The notes below the pieces were generated by a model. It saw only the letters and a program-made list of their open reading frames with translations. It did not search any database and was not told the origin of the DNA. Shown here one piece after another: positions 55,301-63,358 of a stretch of 64,000 nucleotides of DNA (its first letter is position 1; every line of letters begins with the position of its first letter). Location of the stretch: contig JANQQL010000031.1 of NCBI GenBank assembly GCA_028289345.1, forward strand, positions 1 to 64,000, read 5' to 3'. This DNA is from Planctomycetota bacterium. Lineage in GTDB: Bacteria > Planctomycetota > B15-G4 > SIAN01. The position numbers and the translations under genes were made by a program.

Positions 55301-55726
55301 TCAGTCTTCGACCGTGATTCCCATGGAACGCGCGGTCCCGGCGATGATATTGATCGCCGCTTCGTCCGACGCCGACTGCAGGTCTTCGACCTTGGTCTTG
55401 GCAATCTCCAGGCACTGAGCCCGCGTCACCGAGCCGACGGTTTCGGTTCCGGGATTGTTGGCACCTTTGGCCAACCCCGCGGCCTTCTTCAGCATCACCG
55501 ACGCCGGCGGCGTCTTCAGAACGAAAGAGAAACTGCGGTCGGCGAAGATCGTCAAGATCACCGGCACCACCATTCCCGCCTTGTCCTTCGTCGCATCGTT
55601 GTACTGCTTGCAGAAGCTGCCGATGTTGATGCCGTGGGGACCCAGCGCGGTGCCCACCGGCGGAGCCGGGGTTGCTTGCCCCGCCGCCAGCTGCAGCTTC
55701 ACGACCGCCATTACTTCCTTCGCCAC
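55301..55726 (-). CDS. rplK: 50S ribosomal protein L11
   Basis: A 141-residue L11 of the GTPase-associated centre, standard length. It shows VVKLQLAAGQATPAPPVGTALGPHGINI and the C-terminal RNA-binding IAGTARSMGITVE. The start is a GTG (MAKEVMAVVK); an internal ATG at residue 6 would remove a conserved segment. Confidence 0.96.
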   Translation of the reverse strand: MAKEVMAVVKLQLAAGQATPAPPVGTALGPHGINIGSFCKQYNDATKDKAGMVVPVILTIFADRSFSFVLKTPPASVMLKKAAGLAKGANNPGTETVGSVTRAQCLEIAKTKVEDLQSASDEAAINIIAGTARSMGITVED

Positions 55727-55814
55727 GGCTCATCTCCATCTGTTGCATCGAGGGCCACGACTCTCGCGACCCAGCTCGCGGACCGGTGAATCAGGCCCGC
55801 ACCACGCTCACGAC

Positions 55815-56393
55815 TCACACCGGTTCGAGCTGCCAGTACTCCATCTCCACCGGTGTCTCGCGCCCAAAAATCAGCACGATGACCCGTACCAAGCCCTTCT
55901 GCGGATTGACTTCGTCGACCACACCGCTGAAGTTCTCGAACGGGCCCTCTTTGATCTTCACCCGGTCCCCAAGATGGAACTGGATGTCGAGTTTTGGCTT
56001 GTCTTCGGTTTCCTCCATCCCGCCGAGGATCTTCTTCACCTCGTGGGGTTCCATGGGAACCGGCTGGGAGTCTCCTCCCACGAAATCGCCGATGCCTGAA
56101 GTGCCACGCACCAGGTACCAGGATTCCTCGTCCAGGGCCATCTCGACCAAGATGTACCCAGGGAACAGCTTGCGCTGAACGACCTTGCGCTTGCCCGATT
56201 TGATCTCGGACACCTTCTCGGTCGGCACCAACACGTTCAGGATCCGGCTTTCCATGCCGGAAGATTTCACCTGAGCCAACAGGTTGTCCCTGACTCGCTC
56301 CTCGCGATTCGAAGCAACCCGGACCACGTACCAGCGCGGCTCAGGGGCGCTTTCGTGGACTTCTGGTTTCCCTTCCGACGAATGTTCCACCAC
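55815..56393 (-). CDS. nusG: Transcription termination/antitermination factor NusG
   Basis: A 192-residue NusG. It has an acidic leader, the NGN domain (WYVVRVASNREERVRDNLLAQV, KLFPGYILVEMALDEESW) from about residue 20 to 120, and a KOW domain (LGDRVKIKEGPFENFSGVVDEV) at about 140-165. It couples RNA polymerase to ribosomes or Rho. The start is GTG-GTG; no better site is visible. Confidence 0.96.
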   Translation of the reverse strand: MVEHSSEGKPEVHESAPEPRWYVVRVASNREERVRDNLLAQVKSSGMESRILNVLVPTEKVSEIKSGKRKVVQRKLFPGYILVEMALDEESWYLVRGTSGIGDFVGGDSQPVPMEPHEVKKILGGMEETEDKPKLDIQFHLGDRVKIKEGPFENFSGVVDEVNPQKGLVRVIVLIFGRETPVEMEYWQLEPV

Positions 56394-56448
56394 AACCCAT
56401 CCTCAAGTCCGAGCGATGCCCGGCCCACGCCTAGCAGGAAACCAATGC

Positions 56449-56892
56449 CTAATAAACCACGCCCGAAAAGAACCATCCGAGCGCGGTGTCAGCAACCCAC
56501 AAGAAAGCCAACAAGAACGCCACGCAGCCGATGACGACAATCGAGGACGCCTTGCTGTCTTCGAAAGACGGCCAGGTGACCTTCTTCATCTCGGCTTCGG
56601 TGTCGATCAGCAGATCGGCGAGCTTGGGGTGGTTTGCCACCCGCCAAGCCAAATAGGTCAGCGCCAAGAACACGCCGACACCGATCAGCAATGCTGGGGT
56701 CAGGTGCATGCCGAGGACGGGAAGGGGATCGGCGAGAAGATGAGTCGTCACCTTGCCACCGAGGTCGAACCCCAGGTCCCACCCCTGAATTTCATAGAAG
56801 AAGCGATTCCCCGCGAGGCCCGCGTAGGCCGTGAGAGCCCAAAACGCGATGCCCCGCGCGTAAACGCCTTGATCTGGCCGATACGAAAACAT
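56449..56892 (-). CDS. secE: Protein translocase subunit SecE, extended form
   Basis: A 147-residue SecE. The diagnostic amphipathic segment TEAEMKKVTWPS (98-109) precedes a C-terminal membrane helix (about 116-142). Unlike the short one-helix SecE of many bacteria, two further hydrophobic segments lie upstream (about 15-33 and 58-84). Similar three-helix forms occur in planctomycetes and gammaproteobacteria. rpmG and a tRNA-Trp, common between tuf and secE, are missing here. Confidence 0.93.
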   Translation of the reverse strand: MFSYRPDQGVYARGIAFWALTAYAGLAGNRFFYEIQGWDLGFDLGGKVTTHLLADPLPVLGMHLTPALLIGVGVFLALTYLAWRVANHPKLADLLIDTEAEMKKVTWPSFEDSKASSIVVIGCVAFLLAFLWVADTALGWFFSGVVY

Positions 56893-56953
56893 GAACCGAG
56901 TTCCGAGCTCCGGGTCTGGTCGGGATCAACAGCGAATCAGCGGAGTCGCTGCC

Positions 56954-58150
56954 TCACTCGATGACCTTGGAGATGACGCCGGCACCGACGGTCTTGCCGC
57001 CTTCGCGGATGGCGAAACGACCACCCTCTTCCAGCGCGACCGGGGTGATGAGCTCAACCGTCATGTTGACGTTGTCGCCCGGCATCACCATCTCGGTTCC
57101 CTCCGGCAGAGTCACCGCGCCGGTGACGTCCGTGGTCCGGATGTAGAACTGAGGACGGTAGTTCTTGAAGAACGGAGTGTGGCGCCCACCTTCCTCCTTG
57201 CTGAGGACGTAGACCTGACACTCGATCTTGGTGTGCGGGGTGATGGAACCGGGCTTGGCCAAGACCATGCCGCGGTAAACCGCTTCCTTGTCGACGCCGC
57301 GCAGCAGCACGCCGACGTTGTCGCCCGCCTGACCTTCGTCGAGCGTCTTCTGGAACATCTCGACGCCCGTGCAAACGGTCTTCTGAGTGTCCTCGAAACC
57401 GATGATCTCGAGGTTCTCTCCCATTTTGACGATGCCACGCTCCACGCGACCGGTCACCACCGTGCCGCGTCCCTTGATCGAGAAGACGTCTTCGATCGGC
57501 AGCAGGAAGGGCTTGTCGGTGTCGCGGGTCGGCTCGGGGATGTAGCTGTCGAGCGCGTCCAGAAGCTCCTGGATGCACTTGGTCGACGCTTCGTCATCCG
57601 GCTTCTGGTAGGCGCCAAGCGCGTTGCCGCGAATGATCGGCACGTCGTCGCCGGGGAACTCGTACTTGCTGAGGAGCTCACGCACTTCCAGCTCCACCAG
57701 GTCCAGCAGCTCAGGGTCGTCGACAAGGTCGCACTTGTTCAGGAAGACCACGATCTGCGGAACACCGACCTGGCGCGCCAGGAGGATGTGCTCACGAGTC
57801 TGAGGCATCGGGCCGTCAGCAGCCGACACCACCAGGATCGCGCCGTCCATCTGCGCTGCGCCGGTGATCATGTTCTTGATGTAGTCCGCGTGACCCGGGC
57901 AGTCGATGTGCGCGTAGTGCCGGGTTTCGCTTTCGTACTCCACATGCGCCACGGCGATCGTCACGGTTTTGGAATCGTCACGGACCGTTCCGCCCTTTGC
58001 GATGTCCGCATAGGACTTCGCCTCGCCGATCCCGCGCGCCGCCTGGGTGGCCAGGAGGGCGGCCGTCAGCGTGGTCTTCCCATGGTCGATGTGGCCGATG
58101 GTGCCGACGTTGACGTGCGGCTTCGTTCGCTCAAAGACGCCCTTCGCCAT
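56954..58150 (-). CDS. tuf: Elongation factor Tu
   Basis: A 398-residue EF-Tu that delivers aminoacyl-tRNA. G motifs: GHIDHGKT at 19-26, DCPGH at 83-87, NKCD at 138-141. Switch I is unusual: where most bacterial EF-Tu reads APEEKARGITI, this one reads GTVRDDSKTVTI. The essential magnesium Thr (T64) is kept. I recall the same variant in planctomycete EF-Tu proteins such as those of Rhodopirellula, so it is a lineage marker rather than damage. It lies 86 bases after tRNA-Gly, as in the tRNA-tufB clusters of other bacteria. Confidence 0.97.
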   Translation of the reverse strand: MAKGVFERTKPHVNVGTIGHIDHGKTTLTAALLATQAARGIGEAKSYADIAKGGTVRDDSKTVTIAVAHVEYESETRHYAHIDCPGHADYIKNMITGAAQMDGAILVVSAADGPMPQTREHILLARQVGVPQIVVFLNKCDLVDDPELLDLVELEVRELLSKYEFPGDDVPIIRGNALGAYQKPDDEASTKCIQELLDALDSYIPEPTRDTDKPFLLPIEDVFSIKGRGTVVTGRVERGIVKMGENLEIIGFEDTQKTVCTGVEMFQKTLDEGQAGDNVGVLLRGVDKEAVYRGMVLAKPGSITPHTKIECQVYVLSKEEGGRHTPFFKNYRPQFYIRTTDVTGAVTLPEGTEMVMPGDNVNMTVELITPVALEEGGRFAIREGGKTVGAGVISKVIE

Positions 58151-58236
58151 TTCCTACTTTCTCCTCGGTCGGTCTCGCGAGCTCAGCTCGCTCACTACCT
58201 TCGCAGTTAAGAGTTAAGAGAACTTTCGCCGTTATC

Positions 58237-58310
<74 letters not shown>

Positions 58311-58551
58311 TTTGCGCCAACTCGGTCTGGCCCGCGCGATGAACGCTCGAGGCCGAACCCACTTGAGCGACCACCGGTGAACCCTGCCACCTGCGATCGC
58401 CAGATTGGTTTCATTGTCAGTTGCTGTCGGTACCGCATCGCTGCCCACCAAGACGGCGAGAAAAGCCGCAGTAATGGGCCGAGCTGAGCCCCTACCCGAA
58501 GCGTCGTCGAGGTGCGCCGCCCTCCCGTGCCCACCATCCGTTCCACACGAA

Positions 58552-58636
58552 TGGTGGGGAGAACAGGATTCGAACCTGTGAAGGCGGAGCCAACGGGTTT
58601 ACAGCCCGTCCCCTTTGACCACTTGGGTATCTCCCC
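58552..58636 (-). tRNA. tRNA-Tyr (anticodon GTA)
   Basis: A class II cloverleaf with acceptor GGGGAGA/TCTCCCC, the anticodon stem-loop GGGCTGTAAACCC giving GTA, a long variable arm and the T-arm AGGTTCGAATCCT. The discriminator A is followed by an encoded CCA. The 241 bases to tRNA-Gly carry no supported gene. Confidence 0.96.
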
Positions 58637-58688
58637 AGCGAGCCACCGTTGCATCCACCACCTTCGATCTCGCAGTCTCGCTTTTCCC

Positions 58689-58764
58689 TGGAGCTAGCGG
58701 TGGGACTCGAACCCACAACAACCCGCTTACAAGGCGGGAACTCTACCAATTGAGTTACGCTAGC
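58689..58764 (-). tRNA. tRNA-Thr (anticodon TGT)
   Basis: A cloverleaf with acceptor GCTAGCG/CGCTAGC, anticodon loop CTTGTAA giving TGT, and T-arm GGGTTCGAGTCCC. The discriminator is T, followed by an encoded CCA. It is the first RNA of the Thr-Tyr-Gly-tuf run. Confidence 0.96.
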
Positions 58765-58875
58765 AGGACGCGGAGGGCTCGACGTGAAGGGTCCCCAAAA
58801 TGGCTCCGGCACGAGGTAGCGACCGGCAGACCATCTTTTGGGTTTGGTAAGTGCGACCGGAAGATAAGACCGGCC

Positions 58876-58903
58876 ACCGTAGCGAGTGTGGAATCCAAGT
58901 CAA
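58876..58903 (-). promoter_or_regulatory. Likely promoter of the tRNA-tuf operon
   Basis: TTGACT (58898-58903), a 16-base spacer and TACGGT (58876-58881) on the minus strand lie about 110 bases before tRNA-Thr. The same -35 box, spacing and a TA(C/G)G-T -10 box occur before rpsJ and the HU-family gene. Confidence 0.55.
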
Positions 58904-58943
58904 GCAGGAATCTCCCCGGGGCGCCCCAGGGAAAATGGGAGGC

Positions 58944-59354
58944 TCAGGCCCCCTCCACCTCCTGCTCCGAATTCTCCTCCCCACCCTCTCGGAGCAGGCG
59001 CGAAACCGCTTCGCGGAGCTGAAAAACGTCCATCGGCTTGCGCATGACCTCGACAATTGAGGGCTGCCCGCGGACCTGGTCCGCGAGCTCCGGTTCGAGG
59101 TACGCCGTCACCAGCACGATCCGCAGCGAGGGCGCCGTTTCCCGAGCGCCCCGGGCGAACTCCAAACCGGTCCCGTCCGGAAGAAGGAAGTCCGAGATTG
59201 CCAGGTCGAACGTTCCCGCGGCGAGTGCCGCCCGGGCCCCGGCCACCGTCTCGACGCTGGTCACGGTGAGCCCCGCCAGGGTCAAGACCTCGGTGACCAA
59301 CTCGCGGATCACGGGTTCGTCCTCGAGCACCAAGATGTGTTTCGCCGTCGCCAT
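58944..59354 (-). CDS. Stand-alone response-regulator receiver protein
   Basis: A 136-residue CheY-like receiver with no output domain. The acidic pocket is E11/D12 (VLEDEP), the phospho-acceptor is D55 (AISDFLLPDG), and T83 (VTAY) and K106 (RKP) complete the active site. A Glu-rich tail follows. No histidine kinase is adjacent; it lies just after mutS2, 17 bases away, so it may be co-transcribed. A GTG 3 codons upstream is an alternative start. Confidence 0.9.
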   Translation of the reverse strand: MATAKHILVLEDEPVIRELVTEVLTLAGLTVTSVETVAGARAALAAGTFDLAISDFLLPDGTGLEFARGARETAPSLRIVLVTAYLEPELADQVRGQPSIVEVMRKPMDVFQLREAVSRLLREGGEENSEQEVEGA

Positions 59355-59371
59355 TTCCCCCACCCATCGAC

Positions 59372-61459
59372 TCAGCCCCGGCCCCCCCCATCCTCGGGAG
59401 GCAGGGCAATCTCGGAAAAGGTCACTTCCAGCTCCATCTTGCGGTAGATCACGGTCACCTTTTCTCTGGACCGATCCACCCGCTTCACGCGACAGCGCTC
59501 ACGATACCGAGGCAGGTAAACGGTGTCGTTGCGCTTCAGCCGAAGCACGAACTCCGCCAACTTCGTTCGCAATCCGCTCTTCCTTGGCAAGCCTTCGAGA
59601 AACTCGCGGACGGCCTCGAGTCGCGGCGCGAGATTGCGCGGCACGGTTCCCAGCTCCTCGAGCACCCGCAACCCCTCGCTCCGAGTCGATTCCAGGACTC
59701 TGTCCAGCTCCGCCTCTTTCTGCTCTTCGAGAACCTGATTGCGAGATTCGACTTCGCTCAACTTGGCCTCGAGATCGCGTCGATGGTCCTCCGCCCGCCG
59801 CTGCTCCTCTTCAGCCCGCTCCAGTCTTTCGCGAACGACCGCCCGGGAGCGCTGAATGCCCTCGGCCACCTTTCGCGACTCCTCCCCGGCATCTCGGTAC
59901 AGCCGAGCCCGTGCGGCCTCCAGGATCGACGGCGGAATTCCATGGCGACGGGCGATGGTCAAGGCGTTGCTCTCCCCCGGCAATCCGAGAGTCAATCGGT
60001 AGAGCGGCTGCAGACTCACGGAGTCGAACTCCAAGGAAGCATTCTCAATCCGATCACGCTCGAACCCCAGGTGCTTGAGTCCCGAGAGATGAGTGGTCGT
60101 CACGACCTGCGCACCGCGCTTCTCCAAATCGAGGAGCAGAGCGTGGGCCAGGGCCTCTCCTTCGTGGGGGTCCGTCCCCGAGCCGAGCTCGTCCAACAAC
60201 ACGAGACTCTTCCCGGTCGCTCGCTCGAGGATGTGGGACACCCGGCGCAGATGACCGGAGAACGTGGAGAGGTTCTGCTGCAAGTCTTGTTCATCGCCGA
60301 GATCCGCATGGACTTCGTCGTAGAAAGGAAAACGGCTCGACGAGGCCGCGGTCACTGGCACGGCCGCGAGAGCCATGAACGAAAGCAATCCGATGGTCTT
60401 CAGGGTGACGGTCTTTCCACCCGTGTTGGGCCCAGTGATGACCAGAACGTCAAAGTCCTGCCCCAGGTCCAGATCGAAGGGAATGATCACGGACTCGGCC
60501 TCGGCCCGGTCACGATCCCCGGCGACGCGGGCGAATAGCAAGGGGTGGCGAGCATCTCGCAACTGCAAAGAGCCGCCGACTTCGACGCGGGCGACCGTCG
60601 CACCGATCTCGACTCCCCACCGTGCCCGCGCGAACACCAAGTCCAAGCTACCGATCTGAGAAAGAGCCTCCTGAATCTCTCCGTCGTGGCGAATCAGCTC
60701 TCGAGTGCACTCCAAAAGCACCCGGTGCTCGATGTTTCGCTCTTTGAGACGGATGTCGGCGAGACGGTTCTGGGGCTCGACCAACTCTCGAGGCTCGACG
60801 AACACGGTGTTGCCGCTCGAGGAACGATCGTGCAACACGCCGGGGACGTTTCCGCGGGACTCGGCTCGAACGGCGAGCATGAAGCGACCGTCACGCAACA
60901 CCGGAGGCCCCGGCCGCAGCACCGACCGATACTCGCCCCGCGAGGCAACCCTGTCGGCCAGCTTGCGGACCTCTCGCTCTCTCTGAATCAGCTCCCGGCG
61001 CAGCGGTGGCAAGTCCGGGTGAGCGCTCGAAAGCACGCTTCCATCGGAATCCACCCGCTTGGCCAATGAACCATGCAGCTCCTCCAAGTCGGGAATCGCT
61101 TGCGCCCGCCGATGCAGGCTGCGACATTCCTCCCTTCGTGCGAAACGCCGCCGGGTCCCGAGGATGCTGCCAAGTGTCCTGTGACACTGAGCGATCTCCT
61201 CGCCATCAAGACCCGTGCCTCGACGCCTGGCATCTCGCAGTAGCGGGCGCAAGTCTTGCACCGATCCAAACACAGAGCCCGGTGTATCCCCCAAGTAGAC
61301 CATGGCCTCGCGAACCAAGCCGGCCACTTTCTCCAGGGAAGAGAACTCCCGGAACGGAACCAATCGCAGGGCGCGCTCACGACCCAACGGACAACCGGTT
61401 CGATCCGCCAGCAGCGCCTGCACCTCGTTCCACTCGAGGATTTCGAGAGTGGTCTTCAA
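59372..61459 (-). CDS. mutS2: MutS2-family ATPase lacking the Smr domain
   Basis: A 695-residue MutS2. It shows the MutS core helices, Walker A GPNTGGKTVTL at 343-353, Walker B LVLLDELGSGTDP at 419-431, then TTTHL and a long Glu/Arg-rich coiled coil (about 530-600). The C-terminus ends in a KOW-like segment (NDTVYLPRYRERCRVKRV). The Smr endonuclease domain that ends typical MutS2 (about 780 residues) is missing and no in-frame continuation exists. MutS2/RqcU acts in ribosome rescue and recombination control. The start is TTG, with GGGG just upstream. Confidence 0.9.
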   Translation of the reverse strand: MKTTLEILEWNEVQALLADRTGCPLGRERALRLVPFREFSSLEKVAGLVREAMVYLGDTPGSVFGSVQDLRPLLRDARRRGTGLDGEEIAQCHRTLGSILGTRRRFARREECRSLHRRAQAIPDLEELHGSLAKRVDSDGSVLSSAHPDLPPLRRELIQREREVRKLADRVASRGEYRSVLRPGPPVLRDGRFMLAVRAESRGNVPGVLHDRSSSGNTVFVEPRELVEPQNRLADIRLKERNIEHRVLLECTRELIRHDGEIQEALSQIGSLDLVFARARWGVEIGATVARVEVGGSLQLRDARHPLLFARVAGDRDRAEAESVIIPFDLDLGQDFDVLVITGPNTGGKTVTLKTIGLLSFMALAAVPVTAASSSRFPFYDEVHADLGDEQDLQQNLSTFSGHLRRVSHILERATGKSLVLLDELGSGTDPHEGEALAHALLLDLEKRGAQVVTTTHLSGLKHLGFERDRIENASLEFDSVSLQPLYRLTLGLPGESNALTIARRHGIPPSILEAARARLYRDAGEESRKVAEGIQRSRAVVRERLERAEEEQRRAEDHRRDLEAKLSEVESRNQVLEEQKEAELDRVLESTRSEGLRVLEELGTVPRNLAPRLEAVREFLEGLPRKSGLRTKLAEFVLRLKRNDTVYLPRYRERCRVKRVDRSREKVTVIYRKMELEVTFSEIALPPEDGGGRG

Positions 61460-61583
61460 ACCCCATGATCCTTCGTGATAATCCCAACCGGGCCAAGTGG
61501 CCGTGTTTCGAAAGACGGACCCGCAGCAGCAGGATCACAGTTTTCTTTTTCCAGAATCGAACTTCCACTGAGTTGAGTGACGA

Positions 61584-62753
61584 ATGAGCCGCGAATCACA
61601 AAAGACGGACTGGGCCCTGGCAACCCGAGCCGTCCACGCCGGACAAAGTCCGGACCCGAGCACCGGCGCGCTGATGACCCCGGTGTACATGAACTCGACC
61701 TATGGGCAGAAAGCCCCCACCGAGCTGATTGATGGGTACGAGTATTCGCGAACCAAGAATCCCACGCGATTGGCCCTCGAGCGAAACTTGGCCTCCTTGG
61801 AAGGCAGCGAGTATGGCCTTGCGTTCTCCAGCGGCATGGCCGCGACCAACACGGTCATGAACCTGCTGCAGAGCGGGGATCACGTGGTCGCCGGTGACGA
61901 TCTCTACGGGGGGACGTTCCGACTGTTCGAGAAGCTCTACAAGAACTACGGGCTCACCTTCACCTATGTCAACCTTTCCAACCTCGACGAAGTGCAACAG
62001 GCCCTGCGTCCGGAAACCAAGCTCTTGTTCGTGGAGTCCCCCACCAACCCGCTGCTGAAGATCTGTGATCTGTCGGCTCTCGCAGAAATGGCCCGCTCGC
62101 GAAACATCCTCTCGGTTTGCGACAACACCTTTGCGACCCCATGCCTGCAACGCCCTCTCGAATTTGGATTCGACTTGGTGATTCACAGCACCACCAAGTA
62201 CCTCGGCGGTCACTCCGACGTCGTTGGCGGAGCAATCATCGCCCGCAATCAGGAACTGCACGAGAAGCTCGCGTTCTTCCAAAACACCGTTGGTGCCGTC
62301 CCCGGTCCCATGGATTGCTTCCTCGTCTTGCGTGGAACCAAGACGCTCCCCTTGCGCATGCAGCGCCACGGAGAAACGGCCATGGCGTTGGCGCAAATGT
62401 TAGAGGCTCACCCGCGGGTCAAGAACGTCATCTATCCCGGGCTTTCGTCCCATCCAGGGCATGAGATTGCCACCAAACAAATGTCGGGATTCGGCGGCAT
62501 CGTTTCATTCATCATTGATGGCTCGGTGGAGCAAGGAATGGCGGTGGCGGGGAAAACTCAGCTGTTCGCCTGTGCGGAAAGCTTGGGCGGAGTCGAATCC
62601 CTGATTGAGCACCCCCCTTCCATGACCCACGCCTCCATTCCCGTCGAAATCCGTCGTGCCCGAGGCATGGATGACGGATTGATCCGCATCTCGGTCGGGG
62701 TGGAAGACAAGGACGATCTGGAAGCGGACCTGCGCCAAGCGCTTGAACCATGA
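61584..62753 (+). CDS. Cys/Met-metabolism PLP enzyme (cystathionine gamma-synthase/lyase)
   Basis: A 389-residue fold-type I PLP enzyme of the gamma-synthase/lyase group. The PLP lysine is K205 in HSTTKYLGGHSD; the YSRTKNPTR motif at 54-62 contacts the cofactor phosphate of the partner subunit; the C-terminal ESLGGVESLIEHPPSMTHASIP region shapes the substrate pocket (ESLGGVESL then the MTHASIP end). Synthase and lyase cannot be told apart from sequence alone; the SLGGVESL form is common to both. It converges on the HU-family gene and diverges from mutS2. Confidence 0.92.
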   Translation: MSRESQKTDWALATRAVHAGQSPDPSTGALMTPVYMNSTYGQKAPTELIDGYEYSRTKNPTRLALERNLASLEGSEYGLAFSSGMAATNTVMNLLQSGDHVVAGDDLYGGTFRLFEKLYKNYGLTFTYVNLSNLDEVQQALRPETKLLFVESPTNPLLKICDLSALAEMARSRNILSVCDNTFATPCLQRPLEFGFDLVIHSTTKYLGGHSDVVGGAIIARNQELHEKLAFFQNTVGAVPGPMDCFLVLRGTKTLPLRMQRHGETAMALAQMLEAHPRVKNVIYPGLSSHPGHEIATKQMSGFGGIVSFIIDGSVEQGMAVAGKTQLFACAESLGGVESLIEHPPSMTHASIPVEIRRARGMDDGLIRISVGVEDKDDLEADLRQALEP

Positions 62754-62792
62754 GCGCTCGAGTGCGCTGACTCGGCGACCGCCTCGACGGAA

Positions 62793-63128
62793 TCAGGGAG
62801 CCGGCGGTGAGCCGGCGTCCTTGGCGGTCTCTTCTTCGACCGGCGCGGCACTCACTCGATCGCGCATGATGCGCCCGACCTTGAACTTGACCACACGCTT
62901 GGGCGGCACGTCGACCTTCTCCAGCGTGCGCGGGTTCTGTGCGCGACGCGCGCGACGTGGCTTGACTTCGAAGACGCCGAACTCACGGAACTCCAGGCGG
63001 TTGCCGCGAGCCAGCTCGTCCACGATCTCGTCCAGGAACTGCTGGATCACTTCTTTCGTGACCACCTTGGTCTGCCCTGTTTTCAGGGCGATCCGGTGAA
63101 CGAGCTCTTTCTTCGTGATTGTGGCCAT
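62793..63128 (-). CDS. HU/IHF-family nucleoid DNA-binding protein
   Basis: A 111-residue HU-family protein that bends DNA. It shows ATITKKELVHRIALKTGQTK, the beta-arm entry REFGVFEVKPRRARRAQNPRT, and KFKVGRIMRD. The last 16 residues are acidic and Pro/Ala-rich, an extension beyond typical HU (90). The ATG at 63128 fits the family start; a longer frame to 63185 lies in its leader. Confidence 0.94.
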   Translation of the reverse strand: MATITKKELVHRIALKTGQTKVVTKEVIQQFLDEIVDELARGNRLEFREFGVFEVKPRRARRAQNPRTLEKVDVPPKRVVKFKVGRIMRDRVSAAPVEEETAKDAGSPPAP

Positions 63129-63201
63129 CCGCCTGTATCCCCCGCGGACCTCGATCCCGTGGTCCCGCTCGTGCCGACGCCCCAAACGCCTTTCAAGGAC
63201 A

Positions 63202-63229
63202 AACCTACCAACAGTTAACCTTTTGTCAA
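63202..63229 (-). promoter_or_regulatory. Likely promoter of the HU-family gene
   Basis: TTGACA (63224-63229), a 16-base spacer and TAGGTT (63202-63207) on the minus strand lie about 75 bases before the HU-family start. The -35 is perfect; the -10 is weak, but it follows the same spacing and form as the rpsJ and tRNA promoters. Confidence 0.55.
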
Positions 63230-63269
63230 CTATCGGGTTACGTCACCTTTGAACCTTCGGCCCCTATCC

Positions 63270-63305
63270 GATTTTGACATAAATTACTATTATTAAAACA
63301 CTTAG
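63270..63305. promoter_or_regulatory. AT-rich island in the divergent region
   Basis: About 36 bases that are overwhelmingly A/T (including ACATAAATTACTATTATTAA) stand out in GC-rich surroundings. It holds a plus-strand TTGACA at 63274-63279, but no good -10 follows at 16-18 bases. It may be an UP-element-like or bendable region serving the HU-family gene and the divergent kinase gene. Confidence 0.4.
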
Positions 63306-63358
63306 ATCACAGACCAAGTGCCTCAGAGACTGCCCAAGTCCTAGTGAAAGTCCACTAA

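Noticed and set aside
58311..58551. An additional tRNA between tRNA-Gly and tRNA-Tyr (E. coli has a second tRNA-Thr near here)
   Set aside because: No cloverleaf, T-arm signature or CCA end is visible in the gap.
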